64,000 nucleotides of DNA from NCBI RefSeq assembly GCF_023016065.1, contig NZ_JALKAQ010000008.1, positions 1 through 64,000 of the forward strand. Direction: 5' to 3'. This DNA comes from Marinobacter sp. S0848L. Its GTDB lineage: Bacteria; Pseudomonadota; Gammaproteobacteria; Pseudomonadales; Oleiphilaceae. This document shows positions 9,000 to 19,140 of this stretch, in pieces. Position 1 is the first letter of the stretch; each line of letters starts with the position of its first letter. The position numbers and the translations under genes were made by a program. The notes under the pieces were generated by a model, which worked only from the letters and a program-made list of their open reading frames with translations, was not told the DNA's origin and did no database searches.

Positions 9000-10417
9000 C
9001 CTAAGCTTGGAAAACCGTGCTCGGTCTCTAAGGTATAGGCGAGTTCAAGCAGTGTGCGCTCGTCCCCGTGTTTGGCCATGAACTGTACCGATATAGGTAA
9101 GTTGTTGTTGGTCATGCCCATAGGCACGGAAATCGCCGGGGCACCGGTGGCGTTCGCCAAAGGTGTAAAGTTCGAGTAGGCATTCAAACGCTCGAACAGG
9201 GTGTCAAAAGGTACGTTGGGGCTCAGATGGCCAAGCTTCGGTGTTGGGTGGCCGAGCACCGGTGTTAATACTGCATCGTAATCGGCCATTTCGCGGGCAT
9301 AGTCATGCCAAGACCGTTTCAAACGCCAAATAACGCCGGGCAGTCGCCACAGCTGTTTGCGGGTACGGCGGTCCAGGCCCTTGGTTAAACGGGTCACTTT
9401 TCGCTTATCAAAATCGGGGTGCAGCATTTGGCGCCCTTTGAGCCTCATGCCAAAAGCCAGCATGCCCCAGTACAACGCAAAGTCATTCGGGAAGGTGTCT
9501 GCTACAGGAACTGACATAAGCTCTACTGTGTGGCCCGCTTTTTCCAGTAATTTCGCGGTTTTCTCAACAGTTTGACGTGTTTCATTATCCGTAGGATGGC
9601 CGTTGATGGAATCCAGCACCAAGCCAATTCGCAAGCGTTTATCGCCGGGGCCTTGCACGAGCCCGACTTTGGGCAGTTTCTGATTGTAGAAATATTGCTC
9701 GGCATGAGACAAGAATCCGGCGGTGTCTCTTACCGAGCGGGTAACCACTCCGTCGCTGACGATGTCTACTGGCACACTCTTCGCCGAGTCGTTCAGCACC
9801 ACTCGGCCTCGGGTGGGTTTCAGGCCAATGAGGCCACAGCATGCAGCCGGAATGCGAATGGAGCCTCCACCGTCGTTTGCATGGGCGATGGGGACCACGC
9901 CTGCCGCGACCATGGCTGCGGAGCCACCGGAGGATGCGCCACAGGAGTAATTCAGGTTCCAGGGATTTCGGGTGGCTTCACCATTTGGGAACTCGGTAGA
10001 GGCATTGAAGCCAAATTCCGGCAGCGTACTTTTGCCTAGGCATACGTAGCCTTGGGCCAGCATTTGTTCGACAAAGGGACTGGTGGCTTTGGCAGGCCGG
10101 AGTGGAACGGCTTCAGACCCGTGGCCACTGGGTAGGTCTTTTACGTCCAGATTGTCTTTTATAAAGGTGGGAACACCCGCAAATGGCGATGTCGCCGGAT
10201 CTACAGCTTTAGCGTGTTCGAGGGCCCCTTCGTAATTTTCGGTGGCGACACCGTTGAGCGCTATTTGTGCCTGTTTGGACCGGGCTATCGCCGCTTTCGT
10301 TACCTCGACCGCAGATACTTCGCCCCGGCGAATTCGTTCCGCCAGTTCTGTGGCGTCAGAGCGACCGAGTGCGTCATCCTGAAAACAATGAAAGAGGGTC
10401 GGTTGCTTGTGGTCCAT
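8996..10417 (-). CDS. Amidase, amidase-signature family
   Basis: A 473-residue amidase-signature hydrolase with the Ser-cisSer-Lys triad. The lysine is in FIKDNLDVKDLPSGHGS, the cis-serine in YSCGASSGGSAAMVAAG, and the nucleophilic serine in NDGGGSIRIPAACCGL. GatA-like length but without GatB/GatC partners, so it is not the tRNA-Gln amidotransferase. Such stand-alone enzymes cleave small amides, carbamates or 6-aminohexanoate-type oligomers; the substrate cannot be read from sequence. Cytoplasmic, no signal peptide. Confidence 0.85.
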   Translation of the reverse strand: MDHKQPTLFHCFQDDALGRSDATELAERIRRGEVSAVEVTKAAIARSKQAQIALNGVATENYEGALEHAKAVDPATSPFAGVPTFIKDNLDVKDLPSGHGSEAVPLRPAKATSPFVEQMLAQGYVCLGKSTLPEFGFNASTEFPNGEATRNPWNLNYSCGASSGGSAAMVAAGVVPIAHANDGGGSIRIPAACCGLIGLKPTRGRVVLNDSAKSVPVDIVSDGVVTRSVRDTAGFLSHAEQYFYNQKLPKVGLVQGPGDKRLRIGLVLDSINGHPTDNETRQTVEKTAKLLEKAGHTVELMSVPVADTFPNDFALYWGMLAFGMRLKGRQMLHPDFDKRKVTRLTKGLDRRTRKQLWRLPGVIWRLKRSWHDYAREMADYDAVLTPVLGHPTPKLGHLSPNVPFDTLFERLNAYSNFTPLANATGAPAISVPMGMTNNNLPISVQFMAKHGDERTLLELAYTLETEHGFPSLG

Positions 10418-10491
10418 TCAGTACTCCAAAAGGTGTTTGACGGACCTTGACCATAACCCAGCCGAAAACGTGACGGCATATCATTTTGGGC

Positions 10492-11274
10492 TCAAGACGC
10501 TGTTTTTCTGGCTTCCTTGATTACGTCATAGGCGTGGCTGATTTCCCGGGTTCGTTCCTCAGCCATCTCTCGCATGCTTTCGGGTAAGCCCTTGCCGGCC
10601 AGTTTGTCTGGGTGATTTTCACTCATCAGCTTGCGGTAAGCCCGTTTGATTTCGGCATCTGATGCGCTTGGCGAAACGCCGAGTACTTTGTACGCATCTT
10701 CCAGCTGCTGGCCGGTAGAGTAGTTTGACCTGCTGCCCGACTGACCCGCGTGAGCGCCGCGTAACATGGCTTCGAGCTGGTCTACCTGGCTTTCAGGCAG
10801 GCCCAAGCCTCGAGCTATGCGAAGCAGCATTTCATGTTCGGCAGGATGTACCTGGCCATCAGCGGCGACCGCGGATACTTGAATCTGGAGGAACATCTGC
10901 AGCAGAGCCGGCTGACGCCCAGACGCGGCAAGGAAGCTCTGAAGTGCTGCATCCAGATCGAAATCCGGTTGCTTGCCGCGATTAAACGCGGCTTTGGCGA
11001 TGGCTTTTTGCTCCTCGTTCAGGCGGAAACGCACAAACATGGTTTCAGCCATCTGGATTTCATCACGGCTGACAACACCATCAGCTTTGCAGAGAGCCCC
11101 CATCACAGAGAATGCCGATTCGATGAAGTTTTGCTGGATGTGCTGTAAGCCGCCGACCAGTTTGCTTTTTAACCGCTGAAACAGGAAGGCGCCGATTGCA
11201 GCGCCAATTAAAAAGCCCGGAAAGCGGCCAAAGGCGTAACCAATCAGGCCACCAAATATCATTGCGAACAGCAT
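10492..11274 (-). CDS. djlA: DnaJ-like membrane co-chaperone DjlA
   Basis: A 260-residue type III J protein. A glycine-rich N-terminal segment (residues 1-30, MIFGGLIGYAFGRFPGFLIG) forms the single membrane anchor. A TerB-like helical domain (about 50-170, with VSAVAADGQVHPAEHEMLLR) follows. The C-terminal J domain (about 190-255) has the essential HPD in SENHPDKLAGKGL, which stimulates DnaK ATPase. Length and order match E. coli DjlA, which is linked to envelope stress signalling. Stand-alone gene on the minus strand. Confidence 0.92.
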   Translation of the reverse strand: MLFAMIFGGLIGYAFGRFPGFLIGAAIGAFLFQRLKSKLVGGLQHIQQNFIESAFSVMGALCKADGVVSRDEIQMAETMFVRFRLNEEQKAIAKAAFNRGKQPDFDLDAALQSFLAASGRQPALLQMFLQIQVSAVAADGQVHPAEHEMLLRIARGLGLPESQVDQLEAMLRGAHAGQSGSRSNYSTGQQLEDAYKVLGVSPSASDAEIKRAYRKLMSENHPDKLAGKGLPESMREMAEERTREISHAYDVIKEARKTAS

Positions 11275-11405
11275 TCGGGTTTCCTTAAAGTCGTTATCAA
11301 TAGCTGAAATATACGGGTTTTTTGGCTCGGCTTCATGAACAGGCTTTCATTTGCCTGAACAGCGGGCCATGTGTGTGATACGCGCGAGGGTCGGCTTCAA
11401 GGGCA

Positions 11406-12686
11406 TTATTGTAACCAAGCCGCGAAGAAGCCGGCGGCGAGCGACAAAACCATGGGACCGGCCACCAGCATGCCAATGTTACGGTTGCCTATGGCCCAGG
11501 CAATGCCTGACTTCACCAGATTATTCACCGAGGCGGCGACAACGATTCCCAAAACGGCGGCTTCCATGCCCAGACCGTTGTTCGACATGCGGGTCAGTGA
11601 GAGGGTGATGGCATCAACATCCGCTACGCCCGATGTGGCAGCCAATGCATAAATACCGGCATCGCCGAACGCTTCTTTCAGGAATTCACCCAGCAGCAGG
11701 ATCGCGGTGAGCAAAACACCGAAGACCAGTGCGGAGGCGAGATTCAACGGGTTCTGGGTAAGGCGTGGCTGGGTGATGAATTCGTCGGTTGTGTGCTTTC
11801 GCCAAATATAGAAAGCCGGGCCATATAATAGTGCCGTCATAAGCAGCACAGGCCAGGTCAGTTGCGGCAATAGCGCAGGGTTAATGATCAGGCAATACAC
11901 CAGAATCCTCGGGAACATGGTGCCGCAGGCAATGAGAATACCGGCGGCAAACTGGGGATTTAATTCCGGAGCTTGTTTGGATTGCCGGGCAAAGTGCAAA
12001 GTCAGTGCAGTGGAAGAGCTTAGGCCGGCAAAAAGGCTGGTGAACAAGATCCCTTTTCGGGTGCCGGCAACTCGCATTGCGAAATAGCCGACAAAGGAAA
12101 TGGAGGCAATCATGACCACCATCCACCAAATTTCCCGCGGGTTGAGTACGCCACCCGGCCCCAGCCGTTCGTTGGGCAGCAGCGGCAGCATGACGACGGA
12201 AATGAGTAGCAACTTGAGCGCGGCATCCAGTTCATGGGCTTGCAGTTTTCTGACCCAGTTATGGATTTCTTGCTTGTTGTCCAAAATGAGGGCGGTTATG
12301 ACGGCGGCGGCAATGGCAATAACCGGATCGACGGCAACAGCAACGGCCCCGAAGCAGAAGGTCAGCAGCATGCCGATGAGGCCGGTAATGCTGAAGTTTT
12401 GTACGTGTCGCAATCTTTCTCTATAGGCGACCAATCCGATGGCCGTGACGCAGAACAGAAGGGCCGGGAACGCCCAGATGCTGATTTCGGTAGACAGTAC
12501 CGCAGAGAGGCCACCAAGAAAGCCAATCAGTGAGAAAGTTCGGATGCCGGCGATACGTTCTCCGGCTTTCTGATCCCGGGCACCCCAGCCGCGTTCCAGA
12601 CCGACGATGGCCCCAAGCAGCAAGGCCAATGCAAGGTGAATGGCGGTCTGGTTTGAAGTTATAAACTGGCTTGCTAGTTCATCCAT
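11406..12686 (-). CDS. MgtC/DUF4010 family inner-membrane protein
   Basis: A 426-residue polytopic membrane protein. The first ~140 residues resemble MgtC/SapB, with LLLGAIVGLERGWGARDQ and the AGIRTFSLIG signature. The remaining ~280 residues form a second hydrophobic block of the DUF4010 type, ending near LAAGFFAAWLQ. Function is not established: MgtC relatives are tied to magnesium limitation and ATP-synthase control, but this two-domain form is uncharacterised. I start at ATG 12686, which has a GGAACC ribosome site, rather than a TTG at 12701. Divergent from the SulP gene. Confidence 0.8.
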   Translation of the reverse strand: MDELASQFITSNQTAIHLALALLLGAIVGLERGWGARDQKAGERIAGIRTFSLIGFLGGLSAVLSTEISIWAFPALLFCVTAIGLVAYRERLRHVQNFSITGLIGMLLTFCFGAVAVAVDPVIAIAAAVITALILDNKQEIHNWVRKLQAHELDAALKLLLISVVMLPLLPNERLGPGGVLNPREIWWMVVMIASISFVGYFAMRVAGTRKGILFTSLFAGLSSSTALTLHFARQSKQAPELNPQFAAGILIACGTMFPRILVYCLIINPALLPQLTWPVLLMTALLYGPAFYIWRKHTTDEFITQPRLTQNPLNLASALVFGVLLTAILLLGEFLKEAFGDAGIYALAATSGVADVDAITLSLTRMSNNGLGMEAAVLGIVVAASVNNLVKSGIAWAIGNRNIGMLVAGPMVLSLAAGFFAAWLQ

Positions 12687-12869
12687 GTAGGTTCCGTTCA
12701 ATAACTCGCTGTTATTCTATTTTAGGCAATTACCCGGCCGAGGGTCACGCTTTGACGCGTGCAGCTCTGGGGTTTGTTACTTTTTTGAGCGGTTTCTGGT
12801 AAGCTTCGCGCCCCAAAATTTGAAGCAATCCACCTTCCTTAGGTTTTCTGCGTGCTGGTTTAGATGCGC

Positions 12870-12901
12870 GAGTAACTGTTTCTTTTTTCTCTGAGTAACT
12901 G
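12870..12901. repeat. Direct repeat upstream of the SulP gene
   Basis: GAGTAACTG occurs at 12870-12878 and again at 12893-12901, 23 bases start to start, the second copy ending 13 bases before the SulP ATG. The spacing (about two helical turns) could suit a dimeric regulator, but nothing else supports that. Confidence 0.4.
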
Positions 12902-12914
12902 GATATCCCCAACC

Positions 12915-14402
12915 ATGGTGAACTCTCTCAAGCAAGATTGGTTCTCGAACATTCGAGGTGATTTGCTGTCCGGCATTGTGGTGGCTTTGGCTTTGATCCC
13001 TGAAGCCATCGCTTTCTCGATCATTGCCGGTGTGGACCCGAAAATCGGGCTCTATGCGTCTTTCTGTATTGCTGTCATTATTTCTTTCGTAGGTGGTCGC
13101 CCCGGAATGATCTCAGCCGCGACCGGTGCTATGGCGCTGCTGATGGTGACCTTGGTAAAAGAGCACGGCCTTCAGTATTTGCTCGCGGCCACACTGCTGA
13201 CCGGTGTGTTTCAGATAGCGGCTGGCTACTTGAAACTGGGTAGCTTGATGCGTTTTGTGTCGCGCTCGGTGGTAACCGGCTTTGTCAACGCGCTGGCGAT
13301 TCTGATCTTTATGGCTCAGTTGCCTGAACTGACCAACGTAACCTGGCATGTTTATGCCATGACGGCGACCGGGCTGAGTATTATCTATTTGTTCCCGTAC
13401 GTGCCTAAAGTCGGGAAGCTGATCCCTTCGCCATTGGTGTGCATTATCTCCATGACGGCAGTGGCAATGTTCCTTAATCTGGATATTCGCACGGTAGGCG
13501 ATATGGGGGAACTGCCGGATACCTTGCCAATATTCCTGTGGCCCGATGTGCCGTTTAACCTCGAAACACTGATGATTATTCTGCCGTATTCGGCCGGTTT
13601 GGCTGTGGTGGGTTTGCTGGAATCTATGATGACCGCAACCATCGTTGATGATCTGACGGATACCACCAGTGATCGTAACCGCGAATGTAAAGGTCAGGGC
13701 ATTGCTAACATTGGCTCCGGTCTGCTGGGTGGTATGGCCGGTTGCGCGATGATAGGCCAGTCTGTGATCAATATTAAATCGGGCGGCCGTGGCCGTTTAT
13801 CGACGTTCACAGCGGGTGTGTTTTTGCTGGTGATGGTGTTGGTGCTTGATGAATGGTTGGTGCAGATTCCGATGGCGGCGCTGGTTGCCGTGATGATCAT
13901 GGTGTCTATCGGTACCTTTAGCTGGACATCCATCCGGGATCTGAAGAATCACCCGCTTTCAACTAATATCGTAATGGTGGTGACGGTCGTCGTTGTGGTT
14001 GCTACTCACAACCTGGCATTTGGCGTGCTGGCGGGCGTGCTGTTGGCCTCTTTGTTCTTCGCCAACAAAGTCGGCCATTACATGGCGGTGACGTCCGAGC
14101 TGGACGAAACAACCAACACTCGTCGTTATACCGTTACCGGGCAGGTATTCTTCAGTTCGTCAGAAAAGTTCACGGCGTCCTTTGACTTCAAAGAAGCGGT
14201 TGATAATGTTGTGATTGATCTCAGTCGCGCTCATTTCTGGGATATCACCGCGGTGGGAGCCCTGGATAAGGCCGTGATCAAATTCCGCCGGGAAGGGGCT
14301 GATGTTGAGGTGATTGGCTTGAACGAAGCCAGTGCGACCATTGTTGACCGGTTCGGTGTACACGATAAGCCTGAAGCTGTAGATCAGCTTATGGGACACT
14401 AA
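12915..14402 (+). CDS. SulP (SLC26) family anion transporter with STAS domain
   Basis: A 495-residue SulP transporter. The membrane part (residues about 15-390) has SLC26 features: [20 protein letters not shown] near the start, [16 protein letters not shown] in TM3, and [19 protein letters not shown]-terminal STAS domain (about 405-490) includes [20 protein letters not shown]. The family moves sulfate, bicarbonate or dicarboxylates; the sequence resembles the bicarbonate transporter BicA more than sulfate permeases, but this is a weak preference. A tandem universal stress protein gene starts 28 bases downstream, suggesting a stress-linked or nucleotide-sensed transport unit. Confidence 0.88.
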   Translation: MVNSLKQDWFSNIRGDLLSGIVVALALIPEAIAFSIIAGVDPKIGLYASFCIAVIISFVGGRPGMISAATGAMALLMVTLVKEHGLQYLLAATLLTGVFQIAAGYLKLGSLMRFVSRSVVTGFVNALAILIFMAQLPELTNVTWHVYAMTATGLSIIYLFPYVPKVGKLIPSPLVCIISMTAVAMFLNLDIRTVGDMGELPDTLPIFLWPDVPFNLETLMIILPYSAGLAVVGLLESMMTATIVDDLTDTTSDRNRECKGQGIANIGSGLLGGMAGCAMIGQSVINIKSGGRGRLSTFTAGVFLLVMVLVLDEWLVQIPMAALVAVMIMVSIGTFSWTSIRDLKNHPLSTNIVMVVTVVVVVATHNLAFGVLAGVLLASLFFANKVGHYMAVTSELDETTNTRRYTVTGQVFFSSSEKFTASFDFKEAVDNVVIDLSRAHFWDITAVGALDKAVIKFRREGADVEVIGLNEASATIVDRFGVHDKPEAVDQLMGH

Positions 14403-14430
14403 ACAGAATTCTGATCAAGGCGAGACAGAC

Positions 14431-15282
14431 ATGTTGAGAGTAGTAGCTTGTATTGACGGCTCCAGGGCTGTGCACGCTGTGTGTGATTACTCAGCCTGGG
14501 CAAGCCGGCACATGGAAGCACCGCTGATGCTGTTGCACGTTCTGGATGACGAGCGTTATCCGTCCGAGCCGGATTTGGCGGGCAATATCGGTCTGGGTAG
14601 TCGAGAGCAACTGCTGACAGAACTGGCGGAACTTGATCGTAAACGTTCCAAGCTGGCGCTCGAGCATGGGCATCACCTGCTGGATGAGGCGGAGATCCGA
14701 GTCAAAGCTGCGGGTACGAACGAGGTGGTCAAACGTCAGCGGCACGGCAATCTTTCGGAATCTCTCGTTGCTTTGGAAAAAGACACCCGGTTGTTTGTCA
14801 TGGGGTTGCACGGTGAGAGCAGTTCAGACAGCAACGTGCACATTGGCAGCCAGCTGGAAACGGTAATTCGCAGCGTTGAGCGGCCCATTTTGTTGGTGCC
14901 GGATGAGTACGCCGAGCCGAAAACGGCCATGCTGGCGTTTGATGGCAGCGAAACCGCGTTCAAAGGCGTGGAAATGTTGGCGGCCAGCCCGGTTTTACGC
15001 GGCATTCCGCTGCATTTGGTGATGGTAGGTGCCGATACAGCGGATAACTGGGAGCAGCTCAAGAAAGCCGAGGCCATGCTGTCCGGGTTGGACGTGGAGA
15101 TTACGCTGGCGATTCGTCAGGGCGACGTAGAACCTACCTTGCATGCGTATCAGGAAGAGCAGGGCATTGATCTTCTGGTTATGGGCGCTTATGGCCATTC
15201 TCGTATTCGCCAGTTCCTGGTGGGCAGCACCACAACCACCATGCTGAAATCCGCGACCAAGCCATTGGTTATTCTTCGCTAA
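14431..15282 (+). CDS. Universal stress protein with two Usp domains
   Basis: A 283-residue protein made of two UspA folds (about 1-150 and 151-283). The C-terminal domain keeps the full ATP-binding signature GAYGHSRIRQFLVGSTTTT (G-x2-G-x9-G-S). The N-terminal domain has a degenerate version (GLHGESSSDSNVHIGSQ), so probably only one half binds nucleotide tightly. It is 28 bases after the SulP transporter and 15 bases before a lipoprotein gene, so a three-gene operon is likely. Possibly senses ATP/ADP for the transporter; this is inference from position. Confidence 0.88.
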   Translation: MLRVVACIDGSRAVHAVCDYSAWASRHMEAPLMLLHVLDDERYPSEPDLAGNIGLGSREQLLTELAELDRKRSKLALEHGHHLLDEAEIRVKAAGTNEVVKRQRHGNLSESLVALEKDTRLFVMGLHGESSSDSNVHIGSQLETVIRSVERPILLVPDEYAEPKTAMLAFDGSETAFKGVEMLAASPVLRGIPLHLVMVGADTADNWEQLKKAEAMLSGLDVEITLAIRQGDVEPTLHAYQEEQGIDLLVMGAYGHSRIRQFLVGSTTTTMLKSATKPLVILR

Positions 15283-15297
15283 TCAGGAACATCCGAC

Positions 15298-16863
15298 ATG
15301 CCCAGCAAGCCGCAGACTTCGTTTATCAAGTCACTGAGTTTGTGGCTTCTGTTGGGGGTGTTGACGGGGTGTGCCACGGCGCTTGAACCGGTCGAGCATG
15401 ATCCGGTTCTGGCAAAGGCAAATGGATCTGTGCCGGACTCTTTCTTTACGAAACAGGCGGAAAAACACTTGTCCGCCAACCTTCCGGAGACGGGGTTTCT
15501 GCTCCTCAACACGGGCCGCGATGCGTTCATGGTCCGGGCCGCACTTATCGAGTCTGCCAACCAGTCAATCGATGCCCAATACTACATCTGGAATGATGAC
15601 AGCTCGGGTCGTTATCTAGCGGGCCGTTTGCTGGCTGCGGCAGAGCGCGGTGTCAATGTCCGGTTGCTGTTGGACGACATCAACGTGGCGGGTAAGGAAT
15701 CGTTATTTGCCGTACTGAACGGTCATCCCAATATTCACGTCCGCATTTTTAACCCGGCTCGCTCGCGCAGTGGGGCTGGCCGCTTTTTATCATTGATTCT
15801 CGATTTTGACCGCATCAACCGCCGCATGCACAACAAAACCTTTGTCGCGGATGGCTACGCAGGGATTGCCGGGGGCCGGAATATCGGAGATGAGTATTTT
15901 GATGAGCATCCTGAGCTGAACTTTCGGGACCGAGATGTGATGGCGTTGGGGCCTGTCGCTGGTCATATGACCGACAACTTTATAGCCTACTGGAATAGTC
16001 AGTGGTCGTACCCGCTTGAACAGATTTACCAGCCGCAACCTCCGGAACTGGCCGCCAGTGCCCGGTCACGTTTGATCAACGAAACTGCACAGGCTCAGGC
16101 ATTCAAGGCGATACCCCCTCAAGGTCGTGAGGCTGCAAACACTTTGCTGGAGGAGCGCTTTGCTGATTTGATTCAAGCGCCGGCCAAATTGGTGTATGAC
16201 GTACCGCCGAAAGACCCTGAAGCCCCCGCAGATACGCCCAAGCTCACTGCGCAGGCTCTTTACGGGCTAGTTACCGAGGCCGAGAAAGAAATTTTGGTGG
16301 AATCGGCGTATTTTGTGTTGGCGGACGAGCAGCTCAGCGATTTGCGCGAGGTGGTGAAACCAGGGCTTTCGATACTTGCGATAACCAACTCGCTGGCATC
16401 GAACGATTTGGTGACCAATCATTCGGCCTACGCCCGGTGGCGTGAAGAAATGCTTGAAAGTGGCATCGAGCTTTACGAACTCCGGCCTGATGCAAAAGAC
16501 TGTAAAGCGTGGGTTGTTAATCAAGCGGCCTGTGATAATGGCGCGGTCAGCCTTCATTCCAAAGCCGTGGTATTTGACCAAAGTACTCTGTTTGTAGGCT
16601 CGCTCAATGTGAATCTTCGTTCAATCTACCTGAACGGTGAAACGGTGCTGATTATTCAGAGTCCGGAAATGGCCAAAGCCGTTTCTGACGATATCCGTCG
16701 TTCCATGACACCGGAAAACAGTTGGCAGGTGACCCTGGATGAGAGTGGCGATTTATTGTGGCAGTCGGCAGGTCAACAGGTTGATCACGAGCCGGACGTA
16801 GGCTTCTGGCGTCGTACGAAATCCCGTTTCTTGTCCTGGCTGCCACTGGAAAAGTATCTGTAA
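15298..16863 (+). CDS. Phospholipase D-like lipoprotein
   Basis: A 521-residue phospholipase-D superfamily protein with two HxK motifs: MHNKTFVADGYAGIAGGRNI (about residue 178) and LHSKAVVFDQSTLFVGSLNV (about residue 421), each followed by the GG/GS-N signature of cardiolipin synthase-type enzymes. The N-terminus is a lipoprotein signal: a hydrophobic stretch ending LGVLTGC, with the lipidated cysteine near residue 25. That places it in the envelope, unlike ClsA/ClsB. Likely a phosphatidyltransferase or phosphodiesterase acting on phospholipids in the periplasm. Third gene of the SulP-Usp unit. Confidence 0.88.
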   Translation: MPSKPQTSFIKSLSLWLLLGVLTGCATALEPVEHDPVLAKANGSVPDSFFTKQAEKHLSANLPETGFLLLNTGRDAFMVRAALIESANQSIDAQYYIWNDDSSGRYLAGRLLAAAERGVNVRLLLDDINVAGKESLFAVLNGHPNIHVRIFNPARSRSGAGRFLSLILDFDRINRRMHNKTFVADGYAGIAGGRNIGDEYFDEHPELNFRDRDVMALGPVAGHMTDNFIAYWNSQWSYPLEQIYQPQPPELAASARSRLINETAQAQAFKAIPPQGREAANTLLEERFADLIQAPAKLVYDVPPKDPEAPADTPKLTAQALYGLVTEAEKEILVESAYFVLADEQLSDLREVVKPGLSILAITNSLASNDLVTNHSAYARWREEMLESGIELYELRPDAKDCKAWVVNQAACDNGAVSLHSKAVVFDQSTLFVGSLNVNLRSIYLNGETVLIIQSPEMAKAVSDDIRRSMTPENSWQVTLDESGDLLWQSAGQQVDHEPDVGFWRRTKSRFLSWLPLEKYL

Positions 16864-16894
16864 GCTGTTTGGCTCGGCATAGCTTGCAGACGTG

Positions 16895-18910
16895 CTATGG
16901 CGAATCCGAGCTGGTCGTAGGCAGAATCTGAGAGCGAAGGTAATAATCCATCAATCGATGGTATTCCTCTGCCCAGCTAGGGTCGAATGGCCGCTTCTCT
17001 TCCGGCTGCGGCTGGTTGAATAGGGGATTCTCTTTCTGCCACGGATAAAACAGACCGGACTTGTCGTTGCTGAACGCCCCGTGCTCGTTGATGCTGCGCT
17101 TCAAATTGAACCCTACGTTGCTGACTCCATCGAGGCTAAGAAGGTTCTCGCCACCGAGGGTAATATAGTCTTGGTCCGACAGGCTGAAATGATACAGCGT
17201 GGGGAAAATATCCCGATGGGACCCGATGCGCATGGGATCATACGTGTGGCGCGCATTTTCAAGAATCGGCTCAGGTACGTCTAGCAGGAATGGGACCGCA
17301 TAGGTAAGGCCAAATTCTGTGGGCTCATGCGTGCTCAGGTTCCGTACGCGGTGGTCGCCGGTTACCGCAATAATGGTGTTGTCGCGAAGCGTAGCTGACT
17401 GCTTGATGCCCGTCATGAATTGTCCCAGCGCATCAGAGGCGTACTGAAAAGTTTCAAGAAGTACTCGGGTCTCTTCACCCTCATATTCCGCCATTGCGGC
17501 TAACCGGTCGCTGAGTTCCGTCGGCCCGGGTTCATAGATTTCCGGTACCTCGTAAGGTGAATGATTGGTGGTGGTCATAATAAAGAGCAGGGTGGGTTTA
17601 TCCGCTTCTTCCAATACTTTGTTGGCGAACTGGAACATAAAACCATCAGGCACACCCCAGGTTCCTGAGTATTCATCCGCTTCCGGAATTGCTTCGATGA
17701 TGTCGTTTTCATCATAAACGCGGTCGAATCCCTGCCTAGGCAGGTAGCTGGCCAGGTTGCGCCACATGCCATTTCCACCATATAGAAACGCCACCTCGTA
17801 GCCCGCCCGCTTGTAAGGTAGAACCGCAGAACTCGGCAATGCGACCGTTTGAGCCGAGGAATGGCTGATGGTCGCCACAGGACTGTGAAATAGCATCATT
17901 ACAATACTATCGATGGTCCCGGACGTGCCCGCTAAAAAGCGTTTGAAAAGAAAACCGTCTTCGAAATGAGGGCGGAGTTGTCCCAGCAGGTCGTTATCGG
18001 GAGGATTGTCTTCCACCAGAATATTCATGCCCATCCCCTCCATCATTGTTACAACCACATGGGGTGGGTTCTGTTGGAGGTATTCGTTTTCCGGAGTGTG
18101 GTGTACCGGGGTCGGCTGGCCGAGTACTTTTTCCATCTGAGCGCTCAGTTCGGCCTCAGAAACGGGCTCGAAGCGCTGTTGTTCTTTATAGTCAGAGGCT
18201 GCCCACTCCAGCGCCATGAATATGTTCGGAGTGACCATGTTGAGCGGTTTGTATTGGGAAACGCTGGCGTGATAACGCTTAAGGGGATGGCTGTCTAGAG
18301 TGCCTCGCGCTGTGACAAAGGTTGACAAAAACAGGGCGACAACCGCCAGTGCGGTAACGCCCCAGTGCCAGTAAGCTTGCGGGTTAATTCGACCCAACGG
18401 ACTGCGGAGGAACCACCGGGCGGTGAAATAAGCCAGCGCACCTACCCCAAAAGCCAACAGAGAGCCGCGTATGACGGGGTAGTCTTCCCAGATGTTGATG
18501 AGCACTGCGGTGGAATCGTCTTCCCATAGCCCGAACACAAATAGGTCGACATAACTGCCATAGGTCGTGTAGTAGTAGAAATTGCAGATGCAACCTATTA
18601 CGTAGAGGGCGGCTACAACGGTATGGTAGCCGATCGCAAATCTTAACCAGCGCCGGTAAGCGCCGTGAAACGCTGCGGCAACAAGGCCGCTTAACAATAG
18701 CGGCGAATAGGCAATCGCAGTGACCTTGGCGTCAAATCGCCCGCCAACAAAAAAAGCCTGCCAGATATCATCTCCAACCCCTGTTTCCGGCAACCCATCC
18801 CGTATATGCATAAAAAACAGGTAGCGTGAAACCAACAGTATGCTGAAGGAAAACAGAAAGCACTTGAACAAAAAAAGTGACAGCTGGCGAAAGCGGGACT
18901 GGTATTTCAT
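16895..18910 (-). CDS. LTA synthase-like membrane sulfatase-fold protein
   Basis: A 671-residue protein with about five N-terminal transmembrane helices (residues 10-210) followed by a periplasmic alkaline-phosphatase/sulfatase domain. The nucleophile region reads FLAGTSGTIDSIVMMLF, with Thr/Ser candidates where LTA synthase has its catalytic Thr. Metal-site motifs appear as VVVTMMEGMGMN, MTTTNHSPYEVPE and AVTGDHRVRN. Gram-negative members add phosphoglycerol to periplasmic glucans (OpgB) or modify lipid A/envelope glycans. Which of these applies is not clear. Convergent with the phospholipase-D gene. Confidence 0.83.
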   Translation of the reverse strand: MKYQSRFRQLSLFLFKCFLFSFSILLVSRYLFFMHIRDGLPETGVGDDIWQAFFVGGRFDAKVTAIAYSPLLLSGLVAAAFHGAYRRWLRFAIGYHTVVAALYVIGCICNFYYYTTYGSYVDLFVFGLWEDDSTAVLINIWEDYPVIRGSLLAFGVGALAYFTARWFLRSPLGRINPQAYWHWGVTALAVVALFLSTFVTARGTLDSHPLKRYHASVSQYKPLNMVTPNIFMALEWAASDYKEQQRFEPVSEAELSAQMEKVLGQPTPVHHTPENEYLQQNPPHVVVTMMEGMGMNILVEDNPPDNDLLGQLRPHFEDGFLFKRFLAGTSGTIDSIVMMLFHSPVATISHSSAQTVALPSSAVLPYKRAGYEVAFLYGGNGMWRNLASYLPRQGFDRVYDENDIIEAIPEADEYSGTWGVPDGFMFQFANKVLEEADKPTLLFIMTTTNHSPYEVPEIYEPGPTELSDRLAAMAEYEGEETRVLLETFQYASDALGQFMTGIKQSATLRDNTIIAVTGDHRVRNLSTHEPTEFGLTYAVPFLLDVPEPILENARHTYDPMRIGSHRDIFPTLYHFSLSDQDYITLGGENLLSLDGVSNVGFNLKRSINEHGAFSNDKSGLFYPWQKENPLFNQPQPEEKRPFDPSWAEEYHRLMDYYLRSQILPTTSSDSP

Positions 18911-19140
18911 CTGAGAAATGGCAACACGCGTTAAGAGGAACGGATACTAACAACCGGCTCAATCGCAGACTGTTGCATGACAACGGGCTCTGAGCAGCAG
19001 CGACGTTATGCATGACAGGGACGTACGTCTGAGCCATTTCATAGGGCGCCATTATTGTAGCGCGGGATATTGTTGGTGAGCAATCCGGTGTATTCGAGCT
19101 CTGTTTGTGTCTTGCGGTAGGCACCAACTTTGACGACGGT

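Noticed and set aside
18911..19140. Possible gene or RNA in the 230-base gap before the LTA-synthase-like gene
   Set aside because: A 131-codon minus frame crosses it but has low-complexity shadow composition. I see no promoter-terminator pair, so only promoter space for the downstream gene.
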